Origin: an uncultured Dehalococcoidia bacterium
GTDB lineage: Bacteria; Chloroflexota; Dehalococcoidia; Lucifugimonadales; UBA3495
NCBI GenBank assembly: GCA_951812535.1
Contig: CATOSK010000003.1
Coordinates: 159,001-223,000 of the forward strand
Length of the DNA: 64,000 nt
Reading direction: 5' to 3'
Below are positions 56,930 to 64,000 of the stretch, one piece after another (the first letter of the stretch is position 1; each line of letters begins with the position of its first letter). Below the pieces are notes generated by a model. The model did no database searches and was not told where the DNA came from. It saw only the letters and a list, made by a program, of their open reading frames with translations. The position numbers and the translations under genes are program-made.

Positions 56930-57676
56930 TTACAGGTAGTGCGCCCCGCCGTTGACCAGGTAGGTCTGCCCCGTGATGTACCGCGCCTGCTCGCTTGCCA
57001 GGAACACAACCATCGCGGAACATTCCTCCACCGTTCCCTGCCGCGGGATCGGCACCCCTGCCATCGCCGAATCCGACTCCCCGCCCGACTCCTGCCCCGG
57101 TGTCCGTTCCACTGCGATGCTCCCCGGACCGATGCAGTTGGCCGTGATGTTGTACTTCCCGTACTCCGTCGCAATCGCCCGCGTCAACCCCTCGTTTGCC
57201 AGCTTCAGCGTACCCTGGCCGGAAGCCCCTCGGAAGGGTGCAATCCCGGAGTAATTGATGATCCGTCCCCACCGGCGCTCCTTCATCCCCGGGATAATCG
57301 CCTTGGCCATCAGGAAAGGGGCATGTACGTTGACCGCTATCGCCTCGTTCCAAAGGTCGGTGCTTATGTCAAGAAGACTCCCCCGCGCCCGCCAGCCCGC
57401 GTTGTTAACCACCACGTCAATGCTCCCGAACTCGTCCAGCCCTGTCCTGACCAGCGACTCGATCTGCCCTTCGTCGGTCACGTCGCAAAGCTGCGTCACG
57501 GCTCTGACGCCGTACTCGGAACACATCCGCGCTGTCTCATCGAGACGGTCCTTGCTCTGGCGCGTACACAACAGCAGGTTTGCCCCCTCCTGTGCGAACA
57601 TCACCGCGCTGGTCCGCCCGTGGTTTCGCGTGGCCCCTGTTATCAAAACCGTCTTTCCCGCAAGTCCCGTGTCCAT
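56930..57676 (-). CDS. Short-chain dehydrogenase/reductase
   Basis: ATG 57676 follows AGGAG; the open frame further up runs antisense to the molybdenum dehydrogenase gene and is not coding. The 248-residue protein has KTVLITGATRNHGRTSAVMFAQEGANLLLC, VVVNNAGWRARG and IINYSGIAPFRGASGQGTLKLANEGLTRAIATEYGKYNITANCIGPGS. The NAG motif is intact and the nucleotide motif is a TGATRNHG variant. At the YxxxK position the tyrosine is absent while lysine is kept (GQGTLKLANEG), so catalysis may be unusual. It ends RYITGQTYLVNGGAHYL. It belongs with the adjacent SDR and the aldolase-SDR gene. Confidence 0.85.
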   Translation of the reverse strand: MDTGLAGKTVLITGATRNHGRTSAVMFAQEGANLLLCTRQSKDRLDETARMCSEYGVRAVTQLCDVTDEGQIESLVRTGLDEFGSIDVVVNNAGWRARGSLLDISTDLWNEAIAVNVHAPFLMAKAIIPGMKERRWGRIINYSGIAPFRGASGQGTLKLANEGLTRAIATEYGKYNITANCIGPGSIAVERTPGQESGGESDSAMAGVPIPRQGTVEECSAMVVFLASEQARYITGQTYLVNGGAHYL

Positions 57677-57874
57677 TTCTGGCTCCTGTTCCCCTGGAAT
57701 CCGGACCAGGGGAGACCCTCTGGTTAACGCCCCGAAAGTATGCCTCCAACCCCCTTCATTGGCAAGTTCACCCCATGCGATTTCCCTCCTCTGGGTCGCA
57801 CTCCGCCGCCGCCCGTGCCGTCCCTGTTCCACTTCGTTTATACTTGTCCCCAACCTCACCAACGGAGAACGACG

Positions 57875-60115
57875 ATGACGGCGTATTCGGTAATCGGACA
57901 GTCCGTAACCCGCGCGGAAGGACCGGCGAAAGTGTCGGGCAGCGCGGTCTACGCCGCCGATGTCCAGCCCCCCGGGATGCTGTGGGGCAAGATTCTCCGA
58001 AGCCCCTACCCTCACGCCCGCATCGTGAGCATCGACACCTCCACGGCCCGTGCCCTCCCCGGCGTCCACGCCGTCGTTACCGGCGCTGACCTCCCCGCCC
58101 GCCGCGTCGGACGCCTTCTCCGCGACCACCCCGTCCTCGCCCGCGACAAGGTGTTGTTCGTGGGAGACAAGGTCGCCGCCGTCGCCGCCGACTCCCCTGC
58201 AATAGCCGACGAAGCCCTCCTCCTCATCGACGTCCAATACGAGGAGCTTCCTCCCGTCTTCGACCCCGAAGAGGCAATGCAGCCTGGTTCCCCCAATCTC
58301 CACGAGGAAATGACCTCCTACGCCGGCCTGCCCCAACCCCCTTCGGGCATCAACAACGTCTTCGCCCACAACTCCTGGTCCAAGGGCGATATTCAGGAGG
58401 GGTTCAGGGAAGCCGACCTCGTTTTCGAGCACACCTTCACCACCCAGCTCGCCCACCAGGGATACATCGAACCCCACGCCTGCGTCGTGGCCATAGACGA
58501 TGCAGGCCGGGTCCAGATCTGGGCCAACAACAAGGGCCCCTTCATGCTCCGCGACCAGCTCGCCGCCGTCTGGGGCACCTCCCGGGAACAGATCCGCATC
58601 AACCCCTGCAGCATTGGAGGCGACTTCGGAGGCAAGGGTTCCTTCATGGACGTCCCCCTCTGCTACTACCTTGCCCGCCACTCCGGGCGCCCGGTCAAGA
58701 TGGTCATGGACTACATCCAGGAACTCATGGCCGGCAACCCCCGCCATCCTGGAGTAATCACCCTGCGCTCCGGCGTCAAGCGGGACGGCGCCCTCGTCGC
58801 CCGGGAAGCCCGCGTCGTCTTCAACAGCGGCGCCTTCGGAGCTTTCAAGCCCCGCGTCCACCTGCGCGGCGCAGACCACAGCGGCGGCCCCTACCGCATC
58901 CCCCACGTCCAGATCAACAGCTACATGGTCTACACCAACAACATTCCCTGCGGGCACATGCGCGCTCCGGCCAAGCCCCAGGTCGCCTTCGCCGTCGAGT
59001 CCCACATGGACATGATGGCCCGCGAGTTGGGCATGGATCCCTACGACTTCCGCCGGATCAACGTCCTTCAACCCGGCGACATCGATCCCGTCGGCGAGAG
59101 TTGGCACAACATTCGCGCCGGAGAAACCCTCCAGCGCGCCGCCTCCGCCGTCGGTTGGGAAAACGCCAGGCCCCGCTCCAACATCGGCCGCGGCCTTTCC
59201 ATGGGTGACCAGCCCCAGGGGTCCGGCCAGTCTTCCGCAACCGTCTCCATGGACGCCGAAGGCAACATCTGGCTGATGATGTCCCTCTTTGACACCGGCA
59301 CCGGTGCCCACACCGTCATGCGCCAGATAGTCGCCGAGACCCTTCAGGTCGATGTGGGAAGCGTCGCCCTCAACGTCGGCGACACCGACGCCGTCGACTT
59401 CGAATCCGGCCCCGGCGGGACCCGCGTCACCTACACCGCCGGACAGGCCGCTCTCGGCGCCGCTGAAGACCTCCGCGACCGCCTGGCCGTCCTCGCCGGT
59501 GAGTACCTTGGATGCCCCTCCGACACCCTCATCCTCCGCCAGGGAACATTCGAGACCGCAAACGGGCAGACCGCATCCATCAACCTCCAGGACGTAGCCG
59601 CCCGCTCCATCGCCGCCACGGGCCAGCCCATCTCGGGTACCCACGACTACACCTCACCCCCGGCCGAGGAGACCGCCTACTGCGCCCAGGCCGCCGAGGT
59701 TGAAGTCGATCCGGAAACCGGACAGGTGAAAGTCAACCGCTTCGTCACCGTCCACGACGTCGGAACCGTCCTCAACCCCTTGGCCCACCAGGGGCAGATC
59801 GAAGGCGGCGTCGTCCAGGGTTTGGGTTACGCCTTGATGGAGGAAATGGTCCATGACGACGGCCGCGTCTCCACTCTCAGCCTCGGAGACTACAAGCTGC
59901 CCACCATTCAGGACATCCCCGAGTTGGTCACCGTCCTGTTGGAACCCGGCACCGGCCCGGCCCCCTTCCAGAGCAAGGGCATCGGGGAAAGCAGCAACAC
60001 GCCTGTCGCCGGAGCTATTGCCAACGCCGTTTGCGATGCCGTCGGCGTACGCATCACCGAACTCCCCATCACCGCCGAGAAAATCATAAAGGCCCTCAAG
60101 CAAAAGGAAACCTGA
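57875..60115 (+). CDS. Xanthine dehydrogenase-family molybdenum-binding subunit
   Basis: ATG 57875 follows GGAG. The 746-residue protein is the large subunit of the molybdenum hydroxylase family. It starts VIGQSVTRAEGPAKVSGSAVYAADVQPPGMLWGKILRSPYPHARI, has GYIEPHACVVAID, the cofactor-binding GGDFGGKGSFMD and PCGHMRAPAKPQ, and the catalytic glutamate in QSKGIGESSNTPVAGAIANAV. The family normally needs an FAD subunit and a [2Fe-2S] subunit, often encoded beside it; neither is in the flanking sequence. Substrates include aldehydes, N-heterocycles, CO and 4-hydroxybenzoyl-CoA. The HMRAP loop differs from that of xanthine oxidase. It is divergent from the SDR gene. Confidence 0.92.
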   Translation: MTAYSVIGQSVTRAEGPAKVSGSAVYAADVQPPGMLWGKILRSPYPHARIVSIDTSTARALPGVHAVVTGADLPARRVGRLLRDHPVLARDKVLFVGDKVAAVAADSPAIADEALLLIDVQYEELPPVFDPEEAMQPGSPNLHEEMTSYAGLPQPPSGINNVFAHNSWSKGDIQEGFREADLVFEHTFTTQLAHQGYIEPHACVVAIDDAGRVQIWANNKGPFMLRDQLAAVWGTSREQIRINPCSIGGDFGGKGSFMDVPLCYYLARHSGRPVKMVMDYIQELMAGNPRHPGVITLRSGVKRDGALVAREARVVFNSGAFGAFKPRVHLRGADHSGGPYRIPHVQINSYMVYTNNIPCGHMRAPAKPQVAFAVESHMDMMARELGMDPYDFRRINVLQPGDIDPVGESWHNIRAGETLQRAASAVGWENARPRSNIGRGLSMGDQPQGSGQSSATVSMDAEGNIWLMMSLFDTGTGAHTVMRQIVAETLQVDVGSVALNVGDTDAVDFESGPGGTRVTYTAGQAALGAAEDLRDRLAVLAGEYLGCPSDTLILRQGTFETANGQTASINLQDVAARSIAATGQPISGTHDYTSPPAEETAYCAQAAEVEVDPETGQVKVNRFVTVHDVGTVLNPLAHQGQIEGGVVQGLGYALMEEMVHDDGRVSTLSLGDYKLPTIQDIPELVTVLLEPGTGPAPFQSKGIGESSNTPVAGAIANAVCDAVGVRITELPITAEKIIKALKQKET

Positions 60116-60150
60116 AAGAAACGGAAAACATCCCCGCCGCCCCGCACCCC

Positions 60151-60226
60151 GCATTTCTCCCGTTACGTGGAATTCCTCCCGTTGCCCCGCGTTTCTCCCG
60201 CCACCCTGCATTTCTCCCGTCATCCC
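60151..60226. repeat. Four 19-bp imperfect tandem repeats
   Basis: Four units of 19 bases run from 60151 to 60226, each with the core TTTCTCCCG or TTCCTCCCG (unit starts 60151, 60170, 60189, 60208). The last unit runs straight into REP-like copy D. The array lies between the molybdenum dehydrogenase stop and the amidohydrolase stop. Confidence 0.75.
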
Positions 60227-60252
60227 CGCGGAGGCGGGGACCCAGACCCCCG
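60218..60252. repeat. REP-like dispersed repeat, copy D
   Basis: Arms TCCCCGC and GCGGGGA are followed by CCCAGACCCCC. It overlaps the last 19-bp tandem unit and lies between convergent genes. Confidence 0.75.
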
Positions 60253-60319
60253 TAAACCGCTCCAACAGCGGCCCGCCCCACCATGCTCCATAAAAATAAG
60301 AGCAGGATGCTTGGCTCCC

Positions 60320-61318
60320 TTAAATCCCCAGCAACTCCTCCAGGTTCTTGCTCAGGATCCGCTCCTTCTCAGCGTCGGAAAGGCTCTCCAATCCCCTTAC
60401 CCACTCCACCGGGGACGGGTCCCACGTCACGTATGGCCAGTCGCTGCCCAGCACAACCCGCTCAATACCCACCGAGTCGATCAGGAACCGCAGCGCCCGC
60501 TCACTCATCGTGATGCAGTCATAGTAGATGCGGTTCTGGTAGCTCCGGGGAGGATGAGCGATGTTCGCCCGCGCCTCGGGACGGACCTGCCATCCCCGGT
60601 CCAGCCTTCCCATCCCGAAGCACGCCGGGCCGCCTCCGTGGGCGATGCAGACCTTCAGGTCCGGGCACTTGTCCAGGATCCCCCCGAAAATCAACGCCGC
60701 CACCACCAGCGTATCCTCCAGCGGCACCCCGAAGCTGTTTCCCATGGCGAACTTTGGATACCGCTCCATCACCAGGTTGTTGTTCGGCTGCGGATGGTAG
60801 AACAGGACCGCCCCCATCTCCTCCGCTGCCTTGAACAGCGGCAGGAACTCCGGGTCGTCCCACGTCTTCCCGTTGACCACCGTGTCCAGCTCCGCTCCTT
60901 TGAACCCCAGGTCGGACACCGCCCGTTCCAGCTCCTTCACCGACGCCCCCACGTCCTGCATCGGCAGCGTCGCCAGCCCCAGGAACCTTTCCGGCCACCG
61001 TGTTATCATGGCCGCAATCTCCGCGTTGACCTCCTGGGACAGCCGCAGACCCTCCTCCGCCGGAAGGTGGTACCCGAACATCGGCGTCGCCACCGAGACC
61101 AGGTGAATGTCCACCCCCTGCCGGTCCATATCCTCGATCCGTTCCTCCGGCGTTGACCGCAGCAGGGGGTTGGTCACTCCGTCCCGCTTGCCGTTGCTCA
61201 CCGTCACGCCGTTCCCCGGCTCTGGCTCGAAGGTCATCCCGTACCAGTCACCGCCGCCGCCAACGGCATCCCAGAAACACTGCGGCATCAGGTGGGCATG
61301 TATATCAATGGTTCGCAT
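60320..61318 (-). CDS. ACMSD-like amidohydrolase family protein
   Basis: The 332-residue protein starts MRTIDIHAHLMPQCFW with metal ligands His7 and His9. It continues SVATPMFGYHL, GFKGAELDTVVNGKTWDDPEFLPLFKAAEEMGAVLFYHPQP with the barrel histidine, CIAHGGGPACFGMGRLDRGW with another, and the final aspartate in VLGSDWPYVTWDP. This order is that of the amidohydrolase-2 group, which contains aminocarboxymuconate semialdehyde, gamma-resorcylate and related decarboxylases. A carbon-carbon decarboxylation or hydrolysis of an aromatic catabolic intermediate is likely. It is followed downstream by the tandem-repeat region, and a CMD gene lies 95 bases upstream on the same strand. Confidence 0.9.
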   Translation of the reverse strand: MRTIDIHAHLMPQCFWDAVGGGGDWYGMTFEPEPGNGVTVSNGKRDGVTNPLLRSTPEERIEDMDRQGVDIHLVSVATPMFGYHLPAEEGLRLSQEVNAEIAAMITRWPERFLGLATLPMQDVGASVKELERAVSDLGFKGAELDTVVNGKTWDDPEFLPLFKAAEEMGAVLFYHPQPNNNLVMERYPKFAMGNSFGVPLEDTLVVAALIFGGILDKCPDLKVCIAHGGGPACFGMGRLDRGWQVRPEARANIAHPPRSYQNRIYYDCITMSERALRFLIDSVGIERVVLGSDWPYVTWDPSPVEWVRGLESLSDAEKERILSKNLEELLGI

Positions 61319-61413
61319 GGAACCTCCTGGCGTTGCACAAGAATCGCGGCGGGACTCTGCACCCCCGCCGCGAAATGGAATAGCTGGACCGTGTATGGTT
61401 TCTCGGAAGTAAC

Positions 61414-61968
61414 CTAGACCGGAAGGACCGGTTCGGTCGTCCCCTCTGGCAGCGCAACCTCGAAGGCGTTGAGGATGAACGACGTTTGCGCGTAGTGCCC
61501 CATCAGCGACGTTAGCTCAACCAACTGCTGCGTTCCAAACTGGGCCAGCGCTTCCTGGAAGGTGGCGTCGGCCACCTTGTGGTTCGCGTAGAACTCCTGC
61601 CCGTACTTCACTATGGCCGCCTCTGCCGCGCTCATCTCCGGCATGGCCCGCTTTTCCCGCAGAGCGTCAATGACCGCATCGCTGACTCCTGCCCGCCGTG
61701 CCGCCGGAGCGTGGGCATTCCAGACGTACGCGCAGTCCATCGCCCGCGCCGCCGTGCAGATCGCCAGCTCCAGGATGTTCTGCGGAATGTCGTTCTCGTA
61801 GCGCAGATAATTCGTTAGGTGCCCGCGCCGCCGCGCCATTTCCGGGCTGTTGACCGTGATGGATGTGGGACCGCTGACACTGCCTCCGTTGGCCTCCAGG
61901 ACCGCGTCGAACGCTTCCCTGAGCCCTTCCGGCAAACCTTCCCTGGTAACCTGCGGTACTCGCGCCAT
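61414..61968 (-). CDS. Carboxymuconolactone decarboxylase family protein, paralogue 2
   Basis: The 184-residue protein begins MARVPQVTREGLPEGLREAF and has ARRRGHLTNYLRYENDIPQNILELAICTAARAMDCAYVWNAHAPAARRAGV. It is equal in length to the protein at 41902 and similar throughout, including WNAHA and the ending LPV. As there, a single cysteine replaces the AhpD CxxC pair. It stands between an ACMSD-like amidohydrolase gene and a FAH-family gene on the same strand, in a catabolic cluster. It may act on a lactone or dienoate intermediate; this is inferred only from the company it keeps. Confidence 0.88.
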   Translation of the reverse strand: MARVPQVTREGLPEGLREAFDAVLEANGGSVSGPTSITVNSPEMARRRGHLTNYLRYENDIPQNILELAICTAARAMDCAYVWNAHAPAARRAGVSDAVIDALREKRAMPEMSAAEAAIVKYGQEFYANHKVADATFQEALAQFGTQQLVELTSLMGHYAQTSFILNAFEVALPEGTTEPVLPV

Positions 61969-62079
61969 TCCTGACTCCTTCTCTCCAACGCCCGCCTGCC
62001 ATCGTTGGATACAGGCCGGGCCGTTTCAGCTTCGAATCCTGGCCGTTCCTAATGCCGGCGGCTCCTGCCGCCGCGCTGC

Positions 62080-62868
62080 CTAATCCTCCCCTGTCACCGG
62101 GTTGCTCAACACCCCGATTCCTGGAATCTCAATGTCCACCACATCCCCGGGGTTCAATTGGTCCACCGCTCCCGGTGCGCCGGTCAGGATTATGTCGCCC
62201 GGCCGCAGGGTGATGTACTCGCTGATCCCGCTGACGATTTCGAAGCAGTTGTACCTCATGCCGTCCGTGCTTCCCCGGTCCTGCTCCGCCCCGTTCATTC
62301 GGGTGATGATGTCCAGCTTGTGCGGGTCTCCCACGTCCGTTTCGATCCAGGGTCCTATCGGACCGAAGGTGTCCGAGCACTTCTTCCGCCAGTTGGACGA
62401 GTCGTTGTGCCACGACCCCTCGCTGCTTACGTCGTTCGCCACCGAGTACCCCATTATGAAGTTCGGAGCTTCTTCTACGCTCACCCGCCGCGCCGGCTTC
62501 CCGATGACAATGAGCAGCTCCCCCTCGTAATGCACGTAGTCCGAGTCGCGGGGAAGAATGATCTCGTCCCCCGTCCCAATTATGCAGTTCGCCCCTTTGT
62601 TCCATGGACGGAAACTTTGCGAGTCCTGCCGTATCCGCTCCGCATCCAGGGCCTGTTCCTGGTGCGCCACGTGCGCCGCGTAGTTCAGACCGATGGCCCA
62701 GTAGCAGGTCGGACGTGACGGCGGCAGAAGCTTTACGCCGGACAGCGGATAGGACGCCGCGGTAAGCCGGTGCTCCCCGAAGATGTCCCCTTGGATCACC
62801 CGGACCCGGTCGTCTTCGACCAGCCCGTAGCTCTCCCAGCCCTCAACGCTGAATCGTGCCAGTTTCAT
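62080..62868 (-). CDS. Fumarylacetoacetate hydrolase family protein
   Basis: The 262-residue protein has the N-terminal MKLARFSVEGWESYGLVED, then CYWAIGLNYAAHVAHQEQ. The metal-binding core is EIILPRDSDYVHYEGELLIVIGKPARRVS, in which E-x-E of YEGEL and a downstream aspartate bind the metal, and YSVANDVSSEGSW and GPIGPWIETDVGDPHKLDI follow. It ends ILTGAPGAVDQLNPGDVVDIEIPGIGVLSNPV. Family enzymes hydrolyse or decarboxylate acylpyruvates, 2-hydroxymuconate derivatives or oxaloacetate. It sits between the CMD gene and the split ThDP enzyme, so a role in breaking down an oxo-acid is plausible. Confidence 0.93.
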   Translation of the reverse strand: MKLARFSVEGWESYGLVEDDRVRVIQGDIFGEHRLTAASYPLSGVKLLPPSRPTCYWAIGLNYAAHVAHQEQALDAERIRQDSQSFRPWNKGANCIIGTGDEIILPRDSDYVHYEGELLIVIGKPARRVSVEEAPNFIMGYSVANDVSSEGSWHNDSSNWRKKCSDTFGPIGPWIETDVGDPHKLDIITRMNGAEQDRGSTDGMRYNCFEIVSGISEYITLRPGDIILTGAPGAVDQLNPGDVVDIEIPGIGVLSNPVTGED

Positions 62869-62920
62869 ATACCCTCCTGCCCGGACGTACCCCCGTTGGA
62901 ACGCCGAAGGGTCCGTTGGG

Positions 62921-63511
62921 TTAGGCTACCGTGATACCCAGCTCGGCCTGCAGGTCCGTGATGGTCTGCCCGCGGCTCCGCTGCGGCCGGCGTTCTCTCA
63001 TCCCGATTGGTTCGTTTTCCACTTTCGGCACAATCTTCAGGGCAACGAAGACCGGACCGGTTTCCTGCATTATCTCGCTGATGTTGGTCGCGAAGTCTTC
63101 CAGGTTGTCGTAGTTGTACGCCGCCCGGTAACCCGCTTCTTTCGCCATCCCCGCGTAGTTTATCTCCTGCGCGTTGGGAACGGGCTGACCGCCGGTTGTC
63201 GCGTAGCACTCGTTGTCCATCAAAATGTGCACGAAGTTGGAAGGCTTCTTCCCGGCGATGGTCGCCAGTATGCCCATGTTCATCGTCAGGGCCCCTTCCG
63301 AGTCGAACAGCACTACTTTCTCGTCGGGAATTCCCAGTGCCAGGCCGAGTGCGGACGACGTGGCTTGACCCATCGCGCCCCCTATGTTCAGGTCCCGGCT
63401 GGCGTTGTCGCTGAAATCCGCCCAGTTACGGCCCGAGGTCCCTGTCGGGATCACGATCGCGCCGTCGCGATGTTCTTTGAAAACGCGAAAGACTTCGGTT
63501 GCTTCAATCAT
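62921..63511 (-). CDS. ThDP-binding decarboxylase subunit (sulfopyruvate/phosphonopyruvate decarboxylase beta-like)
   Basis: ATG 63511 follows GGAG. The 196-residue protein is the cofactor (PP) half of a split ThDP decarboxylase. It has NIGGAMGQATSSALGLALGIPDEKVVLFDSEGALTMNMGILATIA and HILMDNECYATTGGQPVPNAQEINYAGMAKEAGY. In most relatives the ThDP/Mg motif begins GDG; here the matching residues are SEG, with glutamate in place of the metal-binding aspartate, and DNECY supplies the asparagine. The closest plan is that of ComE-type sulfopyruvate and phosphonopyruvate decarboxylases. The partner PYR-domain subunit lies 71 bases upstream at 63583. The 2-oxo acid decarboxylated is unknown. Confidence 0.87.
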   Translation of the reverse strand: MIEATEVFRVFKEHRDGAIVIPTGTSGRNWADFSDNASRDLNIGGAMGQATSSALGLALGIPDEKVVLFDSEGALTMNMGILATIAGKKPSNFVHILMDNECYATTGGQPVPNAQEINYAGMAKEAGYRAAYNYDNLEDFATNISEIMQETGPVFVALKIVPKVENEPIGMRERRPQRSRGQTITDLQAELGITVA

Positions 63512-63582
63512 GGTCGCTCCGTCCTATACAACTTCGTTAGTTGGCCGCCCTGGGTCGGACGGCCATTAAATGGTTACTGCTT

Positions 63583-64000
63583 TTACCGGTTGAACCCGTG
63601 ATATTCGTCGCCCACCAGGACACACACTGGCCGCTGCGTCTTCTGTGCCTCCTCAAAGGCCATCGAAATGCGCGAACTGTCTGTGTCGGCCTCCAACAGA
63701 TAGTAGTTGATCCGCATGGCGTTCAGGAACGGCTCCGTGTAGCGCGCCACCGAGTCCGAAATCTCCCCGTGGCGGGTCCAGCCCCGGTAGCCCACCACGA
63801 ATACCAACGGAAAGCCCGAGTCCAGGGCCATGCCTCGGATGGAGTCCCCCGATTCCAGCATCCCTGTATTCTGGATCAGGCACACCGGCTTCTTGCCGCC
63901 GATTATCAACCCCAACGCGATGGCGAAGGTCTCACCTTCCCGCGCCGATGGAATAACCTCCAGCCAGGGCTGCTCCATCATCAGCTCGTAAAGGTAGTTC
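63583..64000 (-). CDS. ThDP decarboxylase PYR-domain subunit (alpha-like), partial
   Basis: The frame is open to the window edge, so the N terminus is missing; about 139 C-terminal residues are visible. They read VIPSAREGETFAIALGLIIGGKKPVCLIQNTGMLESGDSIRGMALDSGFPLVFVVGYRG. The glutamate in AREGETF is where the PYR domain activates the ThDP aminopyrimidine. The order matches ComD-like alpha subunits of sulfopyruvate decarboxylase and the N-terminal half of phosphonopyruvate decarboxylase. It pairs with the PP-domain subunit encoded 71 bases downstream. Together they would decarboxylate a 2-oxo acid to an aldehyde. Confidence 0.88.
   Translation of the reverse strand, partial: NYLYELMMEQPWLEVIPSAREGETFAIALGLIIGGKKPVCLIQNTGMLESGDSIRGMALDSGFPLVFVVGYRGWTRHGEISDSVARYTEPFLNAMRINYYLLEADTDSSRISMAFEEAQKTQRPVCVLVGDEYHGFNR

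Noticed and set aside
57677..59644. Long minus-strand open frame joined to the SDR at 56930
   Set aside because: It is antisense to the molybdenum dehydrogenase gene and reads as low-complexity Gly/Ala/Val protein; AGGAG before ATG 57676 marks the real start.
1..64000. tRNA, rRNA, CRISPR arrays, prophage or transposase genes
   Set aside because: None were recognised on either strand; a covariance-model search would be needed to exclude a missed tRNA.

Overview
The window is a GC-rich bacterial chromosome segment, most likely from Chloroflexota (Dehalococcoidia/SAR202-like). The evidence is indirect: an ABC lipoprotein with the long EVTKIVE-type spacer common in that phylum, T-box leaders, many TTG/GTG starts behind good Shine-Dalgarno sites, and a catabolic gene mix of acyl-CoA dehydrogenases, amidohydrolases, an LLM-class flavin enzyme, an RraA-like protein and an orphan molybdenum dehydrogenase subunit. 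No rRNA, tRNA, CRISPR array, IS element or prophage was recognised.

Layout. 0-3.5 kb: two acyl-CoA dehydrogenases, a HicB-like protein and a D-aminoacylase-like hydrolase. 3.7-6.15 kb: a promoter, a long leader with a 52-codon ORF and an attenuator-like terminator, then panD and two methyltransferase genes. 6.2-28.3 kb: mostly housekeeping genes (tsaD, tilS, fused accD-accA, Mrp and SufT-like Fe-S genes, greA) and branched-chain amino acid synthesis in two T-box-controlled units: a lone ilvB with an apparent Ile specifier, and ilvB-ilvH-ilvC-37 aa ORF-leuA with a Leu specifier. 28.4-36.5 kb: metG, a polyprenyl diphosphate synthase, amidohydrolase and MBL genes, and tyrA-gmk-lipA. 36.7-40.9 kb: a ProVWX-type betaine uptake system. 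41-54 kb: accessory enzymes, a PD-(D/E)XK nuclease-like gene and an NHL/DUF1800 pair. 54-64 kb: a catabolic cluster (aldolase-SDR fusion, two SDRs, Mo-dehydrogenase, ACMSD-like amidohydrolase, CMD protein, FAH-family hydrolase, split ThDP decarboxylase).

Most notable. (1) Two genes carry an in-frame TGA exactly at the redox-active cysteine: an AhpE-like peroxiredoxin (20567-21031) and a glutaredoxin-DinB fusion (51124-51885). Both have Shine-Dalgarno sites and full domains only if TGA is read as selenocysteine. (2) The panD-methyltransferase-methyltransferase operon suggests N-methylated beta-alanine (beta-alanine betaine-like) synthesis, in the same window as a betaine-type importer. (3) GreA carries an N-terminal integrase-type SAM-like domain. 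(4) Two ALS genes sit behind T-boxes of different apparent specificity, with a 37-codon peptide ORF before leuA.
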